Below are positions 24,703 to 35,062 of a DNA stretch of 35,062 nucleotides, piece by piece (position 1 is the stretch's first letter; every line of letters starts with the position of its first letter). The translations under genes were made by a program, and so were the position numbers. Source of the DNA: Streptomyces sp. 8K308 (GTDB taxonomy: Bacteria; Actinomycetota; Actinomycetes; Streptomycetales; Streptomycetaceae); contig NZ_SMKC01000040.1 in NCBI RefSeq assembly GCF_004348315.1, positions 1-35,062 of the forward strand, in the 5' to 3' direction. The notes beneath the pieces are model-generated. The model had not been told where the DNA came from and did not search any database. It saw only the letters and a list, made by a program, of their open reading frames with translations.

Positions 24703-24777
24703 CCAGGCGTCGCGCCGCCCACGTCCGGCATATGGGACGGGCCCCCACCGGATGCGAGACCTCTGCCCCGCGCCGGA

Positions 24778-24783
24778 TACCAT
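24778..24783 (+). promoter_or_regulatory. Possible -10 of the trpC promoter
   Basis: TACCAT, within GGATACCATCGG, lies 63 nt upstream of the trpC GTG. The -35 region (GCGAGA, 18 nt away) is weak. Confidence 0.35.
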
Positions 24784-24846
24784 CGGTGTGATTGCTCTCC
24801 TGGACTTGGTCCGGGAACCCCAAACCGACAGGAAGGGGCCGGTCGC

Positions 24847-25653
24847 GTGAGTGTCCTCGACGAGATCATCGAAGGGGTTCGCGCCGATCTTGCCGAGCGG
24901 CAGGCGCGGACAAGCCTCGACGAGCTCAAGGAGTCCGCGGCGAAGGCCCCGCAGGCCAAGGACGGGGTCGCGGCCCTCAAGGGCGACGGCGTCTCGGTGA
25001 TCTGCGAGGTCAAGCGGTCGAGCCCGTCCAAGGGCGCGCTCGCCGCCATCGCCGACCCGGCCGCGCTCGCCGCCGACTATGAGTCAGGCGGCGCCGCGGC
25101 CATCTCCGTGCTCACCGAGCAGCGCCGCTTCGGCGGTTCCCTGGCCGACCTGGCCGCCGTGCGGGCCCGCGTCGACGTCCCGGTGCTGCGCAAGGACTTC
25201 ATCGTCACCTCCTACCAACTGTGGGAGGCACGGGCCTTCGGCGCCGACCTGGTGCTGCTCATCGTGGCCGCGCTCGAGCAGCCGGCGTTGGTCTCGCTCG
25301 TCGAGCGGGCCGAGTCCCTCGGCCTCACGCCGCTGGTGGAGGTCCACGACGAGGACGAGGTGGCCCGCGCGGTCGACGCCGGGGCGCGGATCATCGGGGT
25401 CAACGCGCGGAACCTCAAGACCCTCGAGGTCGACCGGGGCACCTTCGCCCGGGTGGCGCCCGAGATCCCCGACCACATCGTCAAGGTGGCCGAGTCCGGG
25501 GTGCGCGGCCCGCACGATCTGATCGCTTACGCGAACGAGGGCGCGGACGCCGTGCTGGTGGGCGAGTCCCTGGTGACCGGCCGCGACCCGAGGACCGCCG
25601 TCGCCGACCTGGTCGCCGCCGGCACCCACCCGGCCCTGCGGCAGGGCCGCTGA
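24847..25653 (+). CDS. trpC: Indole-3-glycerol phosphate synthase
   Basis: This 268-residue TIM-barrel enzyme converts carboxyphenylaminodeoxyribulose phosphate to indole-3-glycerol phosphate. Conserved pieces are [11 protein letters not shown] (Glu54, Lys56), [60 protein letters not shown] and VLVGESLV. It is a stand-alone enzyme, as usual in actinobacteria. The GTG start is preceded by GGAAGGGG about 9 nt away. The next recognisable gene is trpM at 26094, leaving an unusually long gap. Confidence 0.97.
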   Translation: MSVLDEIIEGVRADLAERQARTSLDELKESAAKAPQAKDGVAALKGDGVSVICEVKRSSPSKGALAAIADPAALAADYESGGAAAISVLTEQRRFGGSLADLAAVRARVDVPVLRKDFIVTSYQLWEARAFGADLVLLIVAALEQPALVSLVERAESLGLTPLVEVHDEDEVARAVDAGARIIGVNARNLKTLEVDRGTFARVAPEIPDHIVKVAESGVRGPHDLIAYANEGADAVLVGESLVTGRDPRTAVADLVAAGTHPALRQGR

Positions 25654-26093
25654 TGCGGCGGCGCTGCGCTGGTCCGACCGCACCGGGTGGCGGCTCCGCC
25701 GCCACGCCCGGGCGGTCGCCGGCGGGCGCCTCCATGCTGTCGCCTGCTGCCGACCGGGCGCCGGAGGCGCGACCCGCCGGCGTCGCCGCGGCGCGGAGCG
25801 CGGTCGGCTCCGCCGACGTGACCGGCCGGTCGGTCCTGCCCGAGGCGGGCCCTGGCGCCATCGGCCCCAGCGGCGCGTCCGCGCGGCCGTCGGCGGGCTT
25901 GACCGGGGCGCCCACGACCTTCGGTGCGATCGGCCTGGGCGATCGGCTGAGGCCGCGCGGCGGCATGGTGGGAGCGGCCCGCGTCGTCGGTCGCGCCGAC
26001 CTCTTGGACCGTTCCTTGGACAGTTCGCGGCGCCCGGTGGGCCGCCGCGCCGACCTCGCCGGTTCCGCCGCCGTCACGGCCGCGCGTGGATCG
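25654..26093. other. Long trpC-trpM spacer
   Basis: About 440 bp with no recognisable domain. A frame opening with an ATG that overlaps the trpC stop runs without interruption into trpM, but its product is almost entirely Ala/Gly/Arg/Pro/Ser, as expected from very GC-rich non-coding DNA. It is most likely untranslated spacer, although an N-terminal extension of TrpM cannot be excluded. Confidence 0.45.
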
Positions 26094-26255
26094 GTGTCGA
26101 CCTCCCGCGACCCGGGCCGCGGGCTGCGCCCGCGCGGCTGCCGGGCGCCGGCCCGCCGCGTGCTGGGACGACGTGTCCGGTATCACATCGGCTGTGAGCC
26201 CGGCCAGATCAACGGCCGCCGATGGCGGCGGGCCCGGGTCACGGCTCAGCCGTGA
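26094..26255 (+). CDS. trpM: Small tryptophan biosynthesis modulator TrpM
   Basis: A 53-residue product ending with the compact basic block LRPRGCRAPARRV, LGRRVRYHIGCEPGQINGRRW. I recognise this as the conserved part of TrpM (also called TrpX), the roughly 60-residue protein encoded between trpC and trpB in Streptomyces coelicolor and reported to modulate tryptophan synthesis and differentiation. The GTG at 26094 is the in-frame start giving a family-like length; its ribosome site (GGA) is weak. An upstream in-frame ATG at 25966 would give 96 residues. Position between trpC and trpB supports the call. Assignment is from memory of the family pattern. Confidence 0.68.
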   Translation: MSTSRDPGRGLRPRGCRAPARRVLGRRVRYHIGCEPGQINGRRWRRARVTAQP

Positions 26256-26677
26256 CCCCGGCCACCGAGGGCTCCCGCCCGCGTAGGCCGTGACAGGCCT
26301 GAGCCGGTCCGATCGCTGACCGGCGCTGTCGAGCTCGCCGGCGCGGTGGCGCCGGCGGCGCGTCGCGCCAGCTGGTCCCACAGGCCGCTCCAACGGTAGG
26401 GCGCGCGACGCCCCAGTGGTCAGCGGCCGGCCAGGCAGGACGCCGCCGTTCGGCTCGGCGAAGGCCGTGGGCCGGCCGGTCGCCGTGGTGGTTGGCGTTG
26501 GCCGTCGCTCGGCCGGTCGTGGGCGCCGGTCGGTGCCGGACGCCGGCCGGTGATCCACGCCGGCGCCGCCGCCGTGGCGGCTGTCGCCGGCCCCCGGCCG
26601 GGCGCGGCGCGGCGCGGCGGCCACCGCCCCCTCACACACGTCGTTCGAACAATCCGGAAGGCAAGGCAACGCATCGA
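26256..26677. other. Long hairpin-rich trpM-trpB spacer
   Basis: About 420 bp with no credible gene. It has two perfect hairpins: GCCGGTC-N8-GACCGGC (26303-26324) and GCCGGCGC-GGTG-GCGCCGGC (26337-26356), followed by GGCCGGC-rich DNA. The last 40 bp are less GC-rich and end in AAGGCAAGG before trpB, so trpB may have its own promoter or the hairpins may attenuate or process a longer transcript. Confidence 0.5.
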
Positions 26678-27975
<1,298 letters not shown>

Positions 27976-27979
<4 letters not shown>

Positions 27980-28791
27980 GTGGCAACGCGGCGGCGCTGA
28001 GCGCCGTGCTCGGAGCGGCCAGGGAGTCCGACCGGGCCGCGCTCATCGGCTACTTCCCGGCCGGCTTCCCCACCCTGGAGGGCGGCATCCGCGCCGTCAC
28101 CACCATGGTCGAGGGCGGCTGCGACATCATCGAGATCGGCCTGCCGCACAGCGACCCGGTGCTCGACGGCCCCGTCATCCAGACCGCCGACGGCATCGCG
28201 CTGCGCGGCGGCATCCGGATCGCCGGCGTGCTCCGCACCGTCCGTGAGGTCCACGCGGCCACCGGCGTTCCGGTGCTGGTGATGACCTACTGGAACCCGG
28301 TGGACCGGTACGGGCCCGAGCGGTTCGCCACCGAGCTCGCCGAGGCGGGCGGGGCCGGCTGCATCCTGCCCGACCTGCCGGTCGAGGAGTCGGACGCCTG
28401 GCGGAAGGCGGCTGAACAGCACGGCCTCGCCACGGTGTTCGTGGTCGCCCCGAGCAGCAGGGACGAGCGGCTCGCCACCATCACGGCGGCCGGCAGCGGC
28501 TTCGTCTACGCCGCCTCGCTGATGGGCGTCACCGGCACCCGCGAGTCCGTCGGCCGGGAGGCGGCGGAGCTGGTGCGCCGCACGAAGGCCACCACCGAAC
28601 TGCCGGTCTGCGTCGGCATCGGGGTCTCCAACGGGCGGCAGGCGGCCGAGGTCGCGGCCTTCGCCGACGGCGTCATCGTCGGCACCGCGTTCGTCAGGCC
28701 GCTGCTCGAGCACGACGACGAGGGCGCCGCCCTCGGCCGGGTGCGCGAACTCGCCGCCGAACTGGCGGCCGGCGTCCGCCGCACCGGCTGA
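27976..28791 (+). CDS. trpA: Tryptophan synthase alpha chain
   Basis: The 271-residue TIM-barrel subunit cleaves indole-3-glycerol phosphate to indole, which is channelled to TrpB. Conserved pieces are [31 protein letters not shown] (catalytic Glu53 and Asp64), [44 protein letters not shown], and [13 protein letters not shown]. It starts at a GTG inside the trpB stop (GTGA) and ends at a strong 17-bp terminator hairpin, closing the trp operon. Confidence 0.97.
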
Positions 28792-28802
28792 CCGTACGCC
28801 CG

Positions 28803-28837
28803 CCGGAACGCGGCCCGGGACCCGGGCCGCGTTCCGG
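28803..28837 (+). terminator. Strong terminator of the trp operon
   Basis: A 17-bp perfect inverted repeat, CCGGAACGCGGCCCGGG and its complement, separated by one A. The innermost pairs must open, leaving about 14-15 bp. It lies 12 bp after the trpA stop. Confidence 0.8.
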
Positions 28838-28843
28838 TACAGT
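28838..28843 (+). promoter_or_regulatory. -10 box of the DUF1266 gene
   Basis: TACAGT lies 8 nt before the ATG at 28852 and directly after the terminator stem. No Shine-Dalgarno, so a leaderless start is likely. Confidence 0.4.
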
Positions 28844-28851
28844 CCTGGCTC

Positions 28852-30069
28852 ATGGGTACCGAGGGGACCGCGGCCGGCATACCGTGGCAGCCGCCCACAG
28901 CGGTGGAACACGGCCTGTATCAGGCCGGTTCGCGCGGGGACTGGGCCGCGTTCTTCGCCGTCCTGGCCGGTACCGACCTCTTCTTCCCGATGTCCCGGGA
29001 GATGGCCGACGCCCTCCCCGGCTCCCTCCGCTTCAGCCCCTTCAACGACCCGCAGGTGGAGGGGCTCTGCGTGGCCGTCTTCACCCGCGGCATGCTGCCG
29101 CCGCCGGCCGGCGGACAGGTCTTCGAGCGCGTCGACCTCGCCGGCCTCGCCAAGTCCTGGCCGCGGCCGGTCCGTTGGCTGGCGATCAACCCCGGCACCC
29201 CCGTGGAGACCTTCCTCCCCGCCGAGCCCAAGCGGTGGCGCAGGCACGCCAGGAACGCCACCCAGGAGGGCCAGCTCAAGACGCTGTGGACCGGCCACCG
29301 CTCCGGGCCGCTCGCCCACGGGATGGCGTGCGGCGCGCTGCTCTTCGTCAACAACGGCTCCCTCTGGAACCACCTCGGCTGGCAGAACGGCGGCTACAGC
29401 GAGGAGCGCGAGCTGCTGCGCACCTGGTGGGGCGTCTCGGGACGCGGCGACTGGCAGCGGATCCAGGAGCGGCTGCTGCGCGGCGAGGTCATCTCGCCCG
29501 CCTGGGAGTTCGTGCTGCGGGTGCGGCAGGCGTTGACCCGGGAGTACGGTCCGACGCCGGGCGCCGTGCGGTGGCGCGAGACGGCCGAGCGGGTGCTGGT
29601 GTCGCGCACCGCCGAGGTGGTCGACCAGACGGGCCGGCCGCCGGAGTTCGACCTGGAGGCGGACATCGCGCTGGTGCAGGAGCTGATCGGCCGTGTCCTG
29701 CGCTACGAGGCGCGCTTCCGCGCCGATGGACTGCTCGCCGCCCAGGACTCGGTGCGGTCCGTGCTGGCCTGGGACTACGGCCGCGCCTCCTGTATGGCGC
29801 GCTGGGGGCTCGGCGCTCGCTACTGCGAACTCCCGGAGACCGAGCGGGCGCTGCTGGGAGTCGGCTCGGCCGCCCGCCAGGCGTACCGCTCGTGGTCCGA
29901 CTTCGCCGCGGGCTACATCCTCGGCCGCTGCCTGCACTTCGACAGCGAGGAGTTCGGCGACTGGTACACCGAGATGGTCGCCGCGCACCGCGTGCTGTCC
30001 ACCGACCCGGAGAGCCCCTGGCTGAGCGTGTCGTGGCAGCAGTCGGCCGCGGACCGCTCGGATCACTGA
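28852..30069 (+). CDS. DUF1266 domain protein with SseB-like N-terminus
   Basis: The 405-residue soluble protein has two parts. The first 130 or so residues (WAAFFAVLAGTDLFFPMS, GLCVAVFTRGMLP, FERVDLAGLAKSW, LAINPGTPVETFLPAE) look like an SseB-type domain, a family associated with secretion or cell-envelope loci. The C-terminal half (LLRTWWGVSGRGDWQRIQERLLRGE; SVLAWDYGRASCMARWGLGARYCEL; YRSWSDFAAGYILGRCLHFDSEEF) matches DUF1266. No enzymatic residues are recognised and the function is unknown. Its start follows a TACAGT box by 8 nt, and a branched hairpin follows its stop. Confidence 0.82.
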   Translation: MGTEGTAAGIPWQPPTAVEHGLYQAGSRGDWAAFFAVLAGTDLFFPMSREMADALPGSLRFSPFNDPQVEGLCVAVFTRGMLPPPAGGQVFERVDLAGLAKSWPRPVRWLAINPGTPVETFLPAEPKRWRRHARNATQEGQLKTLWTGHRSGPLAHGMACGALLFVNNGSLWNHLGWQNGGYSEERELLRTWWGVSGRGDWQRIQERLLRGEVISPAWEFVLRVRQALTREYGPTPGAVRWRETAERVLVSRTAEVVDQTGRPPEFDLEADIALVQELIGRVLRYEARFRADGLLAAQDSVRSVLAWDYGRASCMARWGLGARYCELPETERALLGVGSAARQAYRSWSDFAAGYILGRCLHFDSEEFGDWYTEMVAAHRVLSTDPESPWLSVSWQQSAADRSDH

Positions 30070-30075
30070 GCGACG

Positions 30076-30115
30076 GCCACCGGCCGCGGGACGGGCCGCG
30101 CGCCGATCCGGTGGC
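30076..30115 (+). terminator. Branched terminator hairpin
   Basis: Outer arms GCCACCGG (30076-30083) and CCGGTGGC (30108-30115) are perfect. Inner CGCGG/CCGCG can pair within the loop. It starts 6 nt after the DUF1266 stop. Confidence 0.55.
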
Positions 30116-30159
30116 GTGCCGGGCGTGTCCTGACCGGGCGCGGTTCGTTGGCTCAGGAC

Positions 30160-30900
30160 GTGAGCCAGAGAAATCGTGACGGAAAGCAGAGTGCCCGCGA
30201 GCGGATCAGGCAGGCGCGGGAGCGGGAGCGCGCGTCTGAGCGACGTGTGCGCGGCGCCAAGGTGGCGGGCGTGGCGGTGGTCCTCCTCGCGGCCGCGGCC
30301 GTGGTGGGGATCATCGCGGCGAACAGCGGCGGCAGCACGAGCGACGCCACCGAAGCCGAGCCGATCACCGTGGGGTCCTCCGACGCGCCGGCGACGCTGA
30401 CCGTCTACGAGGACTTCCGCTGCCCGGCCTGCGGCACGTTCGAGGACAACTTCCGGGACACCATCAACGAGCTGACGGACGCCGGCAAGCTGCGCGTCGA
30501 CTACCACCTGGTCAGCATCATCGACGGCAACGTCGGCGGCAGCGGCTCCAAGGCCGCGGCCAACGCGGCCGCCTGCGCCCGCGACGAGGACCGGTTCCGG
30601 GAGTACCACGACGTGCTGTTCGAGCACCAGCCGGCCGAGCAGGACGACGCGTTCGCGAACAAGTCCCACCTCATCGACCTCGCCGCCGGCGTCGAGGGCC
30701 TCGACACCGAGGCGTTCCGCTCCTGCGTCGAGGACGGGACCCACGACGGCTGGGTCAGCGACTCGAACGCCGCCTTCCTGAACTCGGAGTACAACGCCAC
30801 CCCCACCATCCTGCTGAACGGGGAGAGCGTCTACGGCGACGCCAGCAACCCGCTGACGCCGGACAGCCTGCGCGACCGGGTGAACGAGCTGGCGGGCTGA
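30160..30900 (+). CDS. Membrane-anchored DsbA-like thioredoxin-domain protein
   Basis: This 246-residue protein has a basic, helical cytosolic N-terminus (about 1-34, rich in Arg and Glu), one membrane helix (about 35-54), and an extracytoplasmic thioredoxin fold. The redox motif CPAC is at 88-91 after TVYEDFR, and the cis-proline strand appears as NATPTILLNGE. The layout matches actinobacterial DsbA-type oxidoreductases that form disulfides in exported proteins. The GTG at 30160 is preferred because relatives begin (M)SQRN/SKRN. An in-frame TTG at 30148 is the alternative, and neither has a well-spaced ribosome site. It precedes lgt, as usual in streptomycetes. Confidence 0.88.
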   Translation: MSQRNRDGKQSARERIRQARERERASERRVRGAKVAGVAVVLLAAAAVVGIIAANSGGSTSDATEAEPITVGSSDAPATLTVYEDFRCPACGTFEDNFRDTINELTDAGKLRVDYHLVSIIDGNVGGSGSKAAANAAACARDEDRFREYHDVLFEHQPAEQDDAFANKSHLIDLAAGVEGLDTEAFRSCVEDGTHDGWVSDSNAAFLNSEYNATPTILLNGESVYGDASNPLTPDSLRDRVNELAG

Positions 30901-30951
30901 GGCGCCGGCCCTCGACGCTCGGTGCCCGGCCGGTCGCGCCACGTGTCGGCA

Positions 30952-30989
30952 GTCCTTCCGGCGGGCCTCGAACGGCCCCCCGGAAGGAC
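30952..30989 (+). terminator. Terminator between the DsbA-like gene and lgt
   Basis: Perfect 10-bp outer stem GTCCTTCCGG / CCGGAAGGAC with an inner GGGCC/GGCCC pair. Confidence 0.7.
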
Positions 30990-31036
30990 CCGCGGATTAC
31001 CCCATGCCGGCCGGGCACGGTAGCGTCGGGGTCACC

Positions 31037-31990
31037 ATGGAGATCCTTGCCTCGATTCCCAGCCCCAGCGAAAGCGAGATCCACCTCGGACCGCTGCCGC
31101 TGCGCGGATACGCGCTGTGCATCATCATCGGCGTCTTCCTGGCCATCTGGCTCGGCGGCAAGCGCTGGGTCGACCGTGGCGGGAAGCCGGGTACCGTCGC
31201 CGACATCGCCGTGTGGGCCGTGCCCTCCGGCCTGGTCGGCGCCCGTGTCTACCACGTGATCACCGACTACCAGCTCTACTTCGGCGACGGCCGTGACTGG
31301 GTCGACTCGTTCCGCATCTGGGACGGCGGCATCAGCATCTGGGGCGCCATCGCCGGTGGCGCCCTCGGCACCTGGATCGCGTGTCGGCGGCGCGGTATCG
31401 CGCTGCCGCCGATGGCGGACGCGCTCGCCCCCGGCATCGCGTTCGCACAGGCGATCGGCCGCTGGGGCAACTGGTTCAACCAGGAGCTCTACGGCCGCGC
31501 CACCGACGTGCCGTGGGCGGTGGATATCGACAACGGCCTCGACGAGGGCACCTTCCACCCGACCTTCCTCTACGAGTCGCTGTGGTGCCTGGGCGTCGGC
31601 GCGCTGGTCATCTGGGCCGACCGCCGCTTCCGGCTGGGCCACGGGCGGGCTTTCGCGCTCTACGTCGCGGCCTACACGGTCGGCCGCTTCTGGATCGAGT
31701 ACCTGCGGATCGACGAGGCGCACGAGTTCCTCGGCCTACGGCTGAACAACTGGACCTCCCTGGTCGTCTTCGCGGCGGCGGTGCTCTACCTGGTGCTCTC
31801 CGCGAAGCGCCGCCCGGGCCGCGAGGAGGACGTCGAGCCGGACGCGAACGCCCACACCGCGGAGGCCAAGGCGGAGACGGAGGCCGAGACCGAGGCTGAG
31901 GCCGCTGAGGCCGCTGAGACCAAGGCGGACGCGGAGTCGGAGCCGGACGGGAAGTCCGGCGACGCCGACGCGAAGGCGGCCGCCGGCTGA
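31037..31990 (+). CDS. lgt: Prolipoprotein diacylglyceryl transferase
   Basis: The 317-residue integral membrane enzyme adds diacylglycerol to the lipobox cysteine of prolipoproteins. The Lgt signature GRWGNWFNQELYG is at 141-153, RGYALCIIIG begins TM1, GLVGARVYHVI lies near TM2, and HPTFLYESLWCLG and GRFWIEYLRID complete the core. Beyond about residue 255 is a low-complexity charged tail (alternating Ala/Glu/Lys/Asp, about 60 residues) common in streptomycete Lgt but absent from E. coli. TAGCGT lies 10 nt before the ATG (31021-31026), giving a very short leader. A perfect 13-bp terminator follows. Confidence 0.96.
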   Translation: MEILASIPSPSESEIHLGPLPLRGYALCIIIGVFLAIWLGGKRWVDRGGKPGTVADIAVWAVPSGLVGARVYHVITDYQLYFGDGRDWVDSFRIWDGGISIWGAIAGGALGTWIACRRRGIALPPMADALAPGIAFAQAIGRWGNWFNQELYGRATDVPWAVDIDNGLDEGTFHPTFLYESLWCLGVGALVIWADRRFRLGHGRAFALYVAAYTVGRFWIEYLRIDEAHEFLGLRLNNWTSLVVFAAAVLYLVLSAKRRPGREEDVEPDANAHTAEAKAETEAETEAEAAEAAETKADAESEPDGKSGDADAKAAAG

Positions 31991-32020
31991 CGCCGGATTC
32001 CCCACCCATCCGCCCCACCC

Positions 32021-32049
32021 CGCGGCCCGCGCCTCGCGCGGGCCGCGGC
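32021..32049 (+). terminator. lgt terminator
   Basis: Perfect 13-bp stem CCGCGGCCCGCGC / GCGCGGGCCGCGG with a CTC loop, followed by a short T-containing stretch, 30 nt after the lgt stop. Confidence 0.75.
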
Positions 32050-32211
32050 CGTTTCCTCGGCCTTCGCTGCCGCGAACACCTTCCGGCGCGGAGCGCCGGA
32101 AGATCGGGGCGGTGATCGGCCATGCGCCTGCGTCGGGCTGCGCCCAGCGCGCCGCATCAGGGCGGCCACCGCCGACCGCCGAACGCGCGCCAGCGCGCGC
32201 AGGGCCGGGCA

Positions 32212-32301
32212 AGGGCGGGTGGGGGAGAACCCTCGGCGTGCGCCCTGCGGGGAAACCGCTGGTCAGGGAGGTTAGTACGCCCTGCCTTGCTAGCCAGCGG
32301 T
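32212..32301 (+). promoter_or_regulatory. Structured leader with mutually exclusive stems before the VIT-family gene
   Basis: AGGGCG (32212-32217) pairs with CGCCCT (32241-32246). CCGC (32256-32259) can pair either with GCGG just upstream (32247-32250) or, as ACCGCTGG (32255-32262), with CCAGCGGT (32294-32301). CAGGG (32264-32268) and CCCTG (32280-32284) nest inside the latter. The pattern suggests a regulated leader, but I cannot match it to a known riboswitch class and the transcription start is unknown. Confidence 0.35.
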
Positions 32302-32357
32302 CGCGTCCCGGTGTCAGGCTGGGCCCCGAGTCGCAGCCGGCAGGGAGGAGGTCCCGC

Positions 32358-33062
32358 GTGTCCACGTCCGCGGAGTCGCATCACAGCCATCGCGACGTCA
32401 CCGGGGGATGGCTCAGGCCGTCCGTCTTCGGGGCGATGGACGGGCTGGTGTCCAACCTCGGACTGATCAGCGGCGTGGCCGGCAGTTCCGCCTCCTCGCA
32501 CGCCATCGCCGTCGCCGGGGTGGCCGGCCTCGCGGCCGGGGCGTTCTCGATGGCGGCGGGGGAGTACACCTCGGTGGCCTCCCAGCGGGAGCTGGTGCTG
32601 GCCGAGATCGACGTCGAGCGGCGTGAGCTGCGCAGCCACCCCTCCGACGAGCTCGCCGAGCTCACCGACGTGTACGTCAGGCGGGGCGTCGAGCCGGCGC
32701 TGGCCAGGGAGGTGGCGCGGCAGCTGTCGGCCGATCCCGAGCAGGCGCTCGAGGTGCACGCCCGCGAGGAGCTGGGCGTGGGTCCCGGCGACCTGCCGTC
32801 ACCGACCGTGGCCGCTGTGTCGTCGTTCGGTTCGTTCGCGGTCGGGGCGCTGCTGCCGCTGCTGCCGTACCTGCTGGGCGCGACCAGTCTGTGGCCCGCC
32901 GTGCTGGTGGCGCTGGTCGGCCTCTTCCTGTGTGGCGCCGTGGTGTCCCGGGTGACCGCGCGGTCCTGGTGGTACAGCGGGCTGCGGCAGCTGGTGCTCG
33001 GCGCGGCCGCCGCCGGGGTCACCTACGCGCTCGGCGCGCTGCTCGGCACGTCGCTGGGGTAG
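32358..33062 (+). CDS. VIT1/CCC1-family transporter
   Basis: The 234-residue membrane protein of the vacuolar iron transporter family moves Fe2+ or Mn2+. TM1 region GWLRPSVFGAMDGLVSNLGLISGVAGS and TM2 with AGLAAGAFSMAAGEYTSVASQREL carry the family hallmarks (xGxxDGLVSxxGLxxGV and SMAxGEYxS). A charged cytosolic segment (about 75-140, Glu-rich, metal-binding in relatives) and three further helices follow. The GTG start has GGAGGAGG about 8 nt upstream. Metal specificity cannot be read from sequence. Its structured leader may reflect metal control (inference). Confidence 0.92.
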   Translation: MSTSAESHHSHRDVTGGWLRPSVFGAMDGLVSNLGLISGVAGSSASSHAIAVAGVAGLAAGAFSMAAGEYTSVASQRELVLAEIDVERRELRSHPSDELAELTDVYVRRGVEPALAREVARQLSADPEQALEVHAREELGVGPGDLPSPTVAAVSSFGSFAVGALLPLLPYLLGATSLWPAVLVALVGLFLCGAVVSRVTARSWWYSGLRQLVLGAAAAGVTYALGALLGTSLG

Positions 33063-33423
33063 ACCCGGCGCGATCCGGCGTGCATGATGTCGCGGATGCC
33101 GGGAATAGCCCGGGCGGGTCTGGGTGCTATGTCCCCTGGGCGCGCTTTGGGCGAGCCTTGTTTCCGGCGGGTTTCAGTTGTTTGTCGGTGGGCATGTGTC
33201 CCGCATCGACGAGCATCGGTGCACCCGTCGACCCCGTAAGGCTTTGGGCGGGCATGTCCGCCATCTCCGGCATGGTCAAGCGGCGCGAAGTCCGTATCGT
33301 GGACTGTGCTATCCGCTTCCCGGGAACCGGGCCATCGTGTAACCTGCACGAAAATTTTATGTACGCCAGGGCCAACGTCGTCCCTCGGAACAGCACAAGA
33401 CCAAGACGACGACGGGAGAGCCG
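33063..33423. other. Intergenic region before gltB
   Basis: There is no credible gene. A weak hairpin CCGGG-AATAG-CCCGG (33099-33113) may end the VIT transcript. GCTTTGGGCG occurs twice, at 33144-33153 and 33241-33250. The AT-rich stretch at 33350-33362 is striking against the GC-rich background and probably belongs to the gltB promoter. Confidence 0.5.
33339..33365 (+). promoter_or_regulatory. GlnR-box-like site upstream of gltB
   Basis: GTAAC-N6-GAAAA-N6-GTACG follows the 5+6 periodicity of the Streptomyces GlnR consensus (gTnAC-n6-GaAAc repeated). The first two half sites match well and the third poorly. It ends 58 bp before the gltB ATG. Confidence 0.45.

Positions 33424-35062
<1,639 letters not shown>

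Larger units (their letters stand above)
31991..32357. other. Gap holding the lgt terminator and the VIT leader
   Basis: No protein gene is credible here. The left end has the lgt terminator (32021-32049) and a second hairpin, TCCGGCGC-GGA-GCGCCGGA (32083-32101). The right half (32212-32301) can form several alternative stems upstream of the VIT-family gene and is described separately. Confidence 0.55.

Noticed and set aside
24788..24850. 20-codon reading frame ending across the trpC start, considered as a Trp attenuator leader peptide
   Set aside because: It has no Trp codon, its start is only 4 nt after the candidate -10 box, and no terminator/antiterminator pair is seen.
25653..26255. A single 200-residue protein overlapping the trpC stop and ending in TrpM
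   Set aside because: Only the last ~45 residues look conserved; the rest has the Ala/Gly/Arg/Pro composition of untranslated GC-rich DNA. Kept as a possibility under the trpM finding.

Overview
The window reads as chromosomal DNA of a Streptomyces-like actinomycete. GC is very high, nearly every third codon position is G or C, many genes start with GTG, and the gene families are typical of the genus (AfsR/SARP regulator, HGxxPAAW protein, TIGR02234 and TIGR03085 proteins, trpC-trpM-trpB-trpA). I found no tRNA, rRNA, CRISPR array, insertion sequence, phage or plasmid gene.

Left part (1-14.5 kb): accessory genes on both strands. A secreted CE12-type (rhamnogalacturonan acetylesterase-like) SGNH esterase is followed by a WapI-like immunity protein, two related VOC proteins flanking a small AraC regulator, and a lone VOC protein. 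Next come a UvrA2-like ABC ATPase, a hexapeptide acetyltransferase, a NAD-dependent epimerase and a NarL-type two-component system. The stretch 10.6-13.4 kb shows gene decay: a TetR gene that has lost its DNA-binding domain, and a DHA2-type MFS exporter cut after about 115 residues and joined out of frame to a leftover C-terminus of DNA polymerase III alpha. Intact TetR/epimerase and MarR/NUDIX units with clear palindromic operators surround these remnants.

Middle part (14.5-20.6 kb): a 0.5 kb gene-free stretch with weak ~154 bp-period repeats, a 1037-residue AfsR-like regulator divergent from an imine-reductase-like oxidoreductase, and a second CE12 esterase. Both esterase genes carry the same perfect 12-bp palindrome upstream, so they probably belong to one LacI-type regulon whose regulator lies outside the window.

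Right part (20.6-35 kb): conserved core biosynthesis. hisI-trpE-TIGR02234 and an HGxxPAAW gene, a DUF2752 gene, then trpC, a small trpM in an unusually long ~1 kb trpC-trpB gap, and trpB-trpA overlapping by 4 nt. After a strong terminator come a DUF1266 gene, a membrane-anchored DsbA-like thioredoxin, lgt, a VIT1/CCC1-family transporter with a structured leader, and the first 546 codons of gltB with a GlnR-box-like site upstream. Many start codons sit 6-8 nt after a TANNNT-like -10 box without a Shine-Dalgarno sequence, suggesting leaderless transcripts.

I see no wholly new multi-gene system. The most informative items are the shared esterase operator, the MFS/DnaE junction, the HTH-deleted TetR behind a RecA-NDp-like promoter, and the trpM region.
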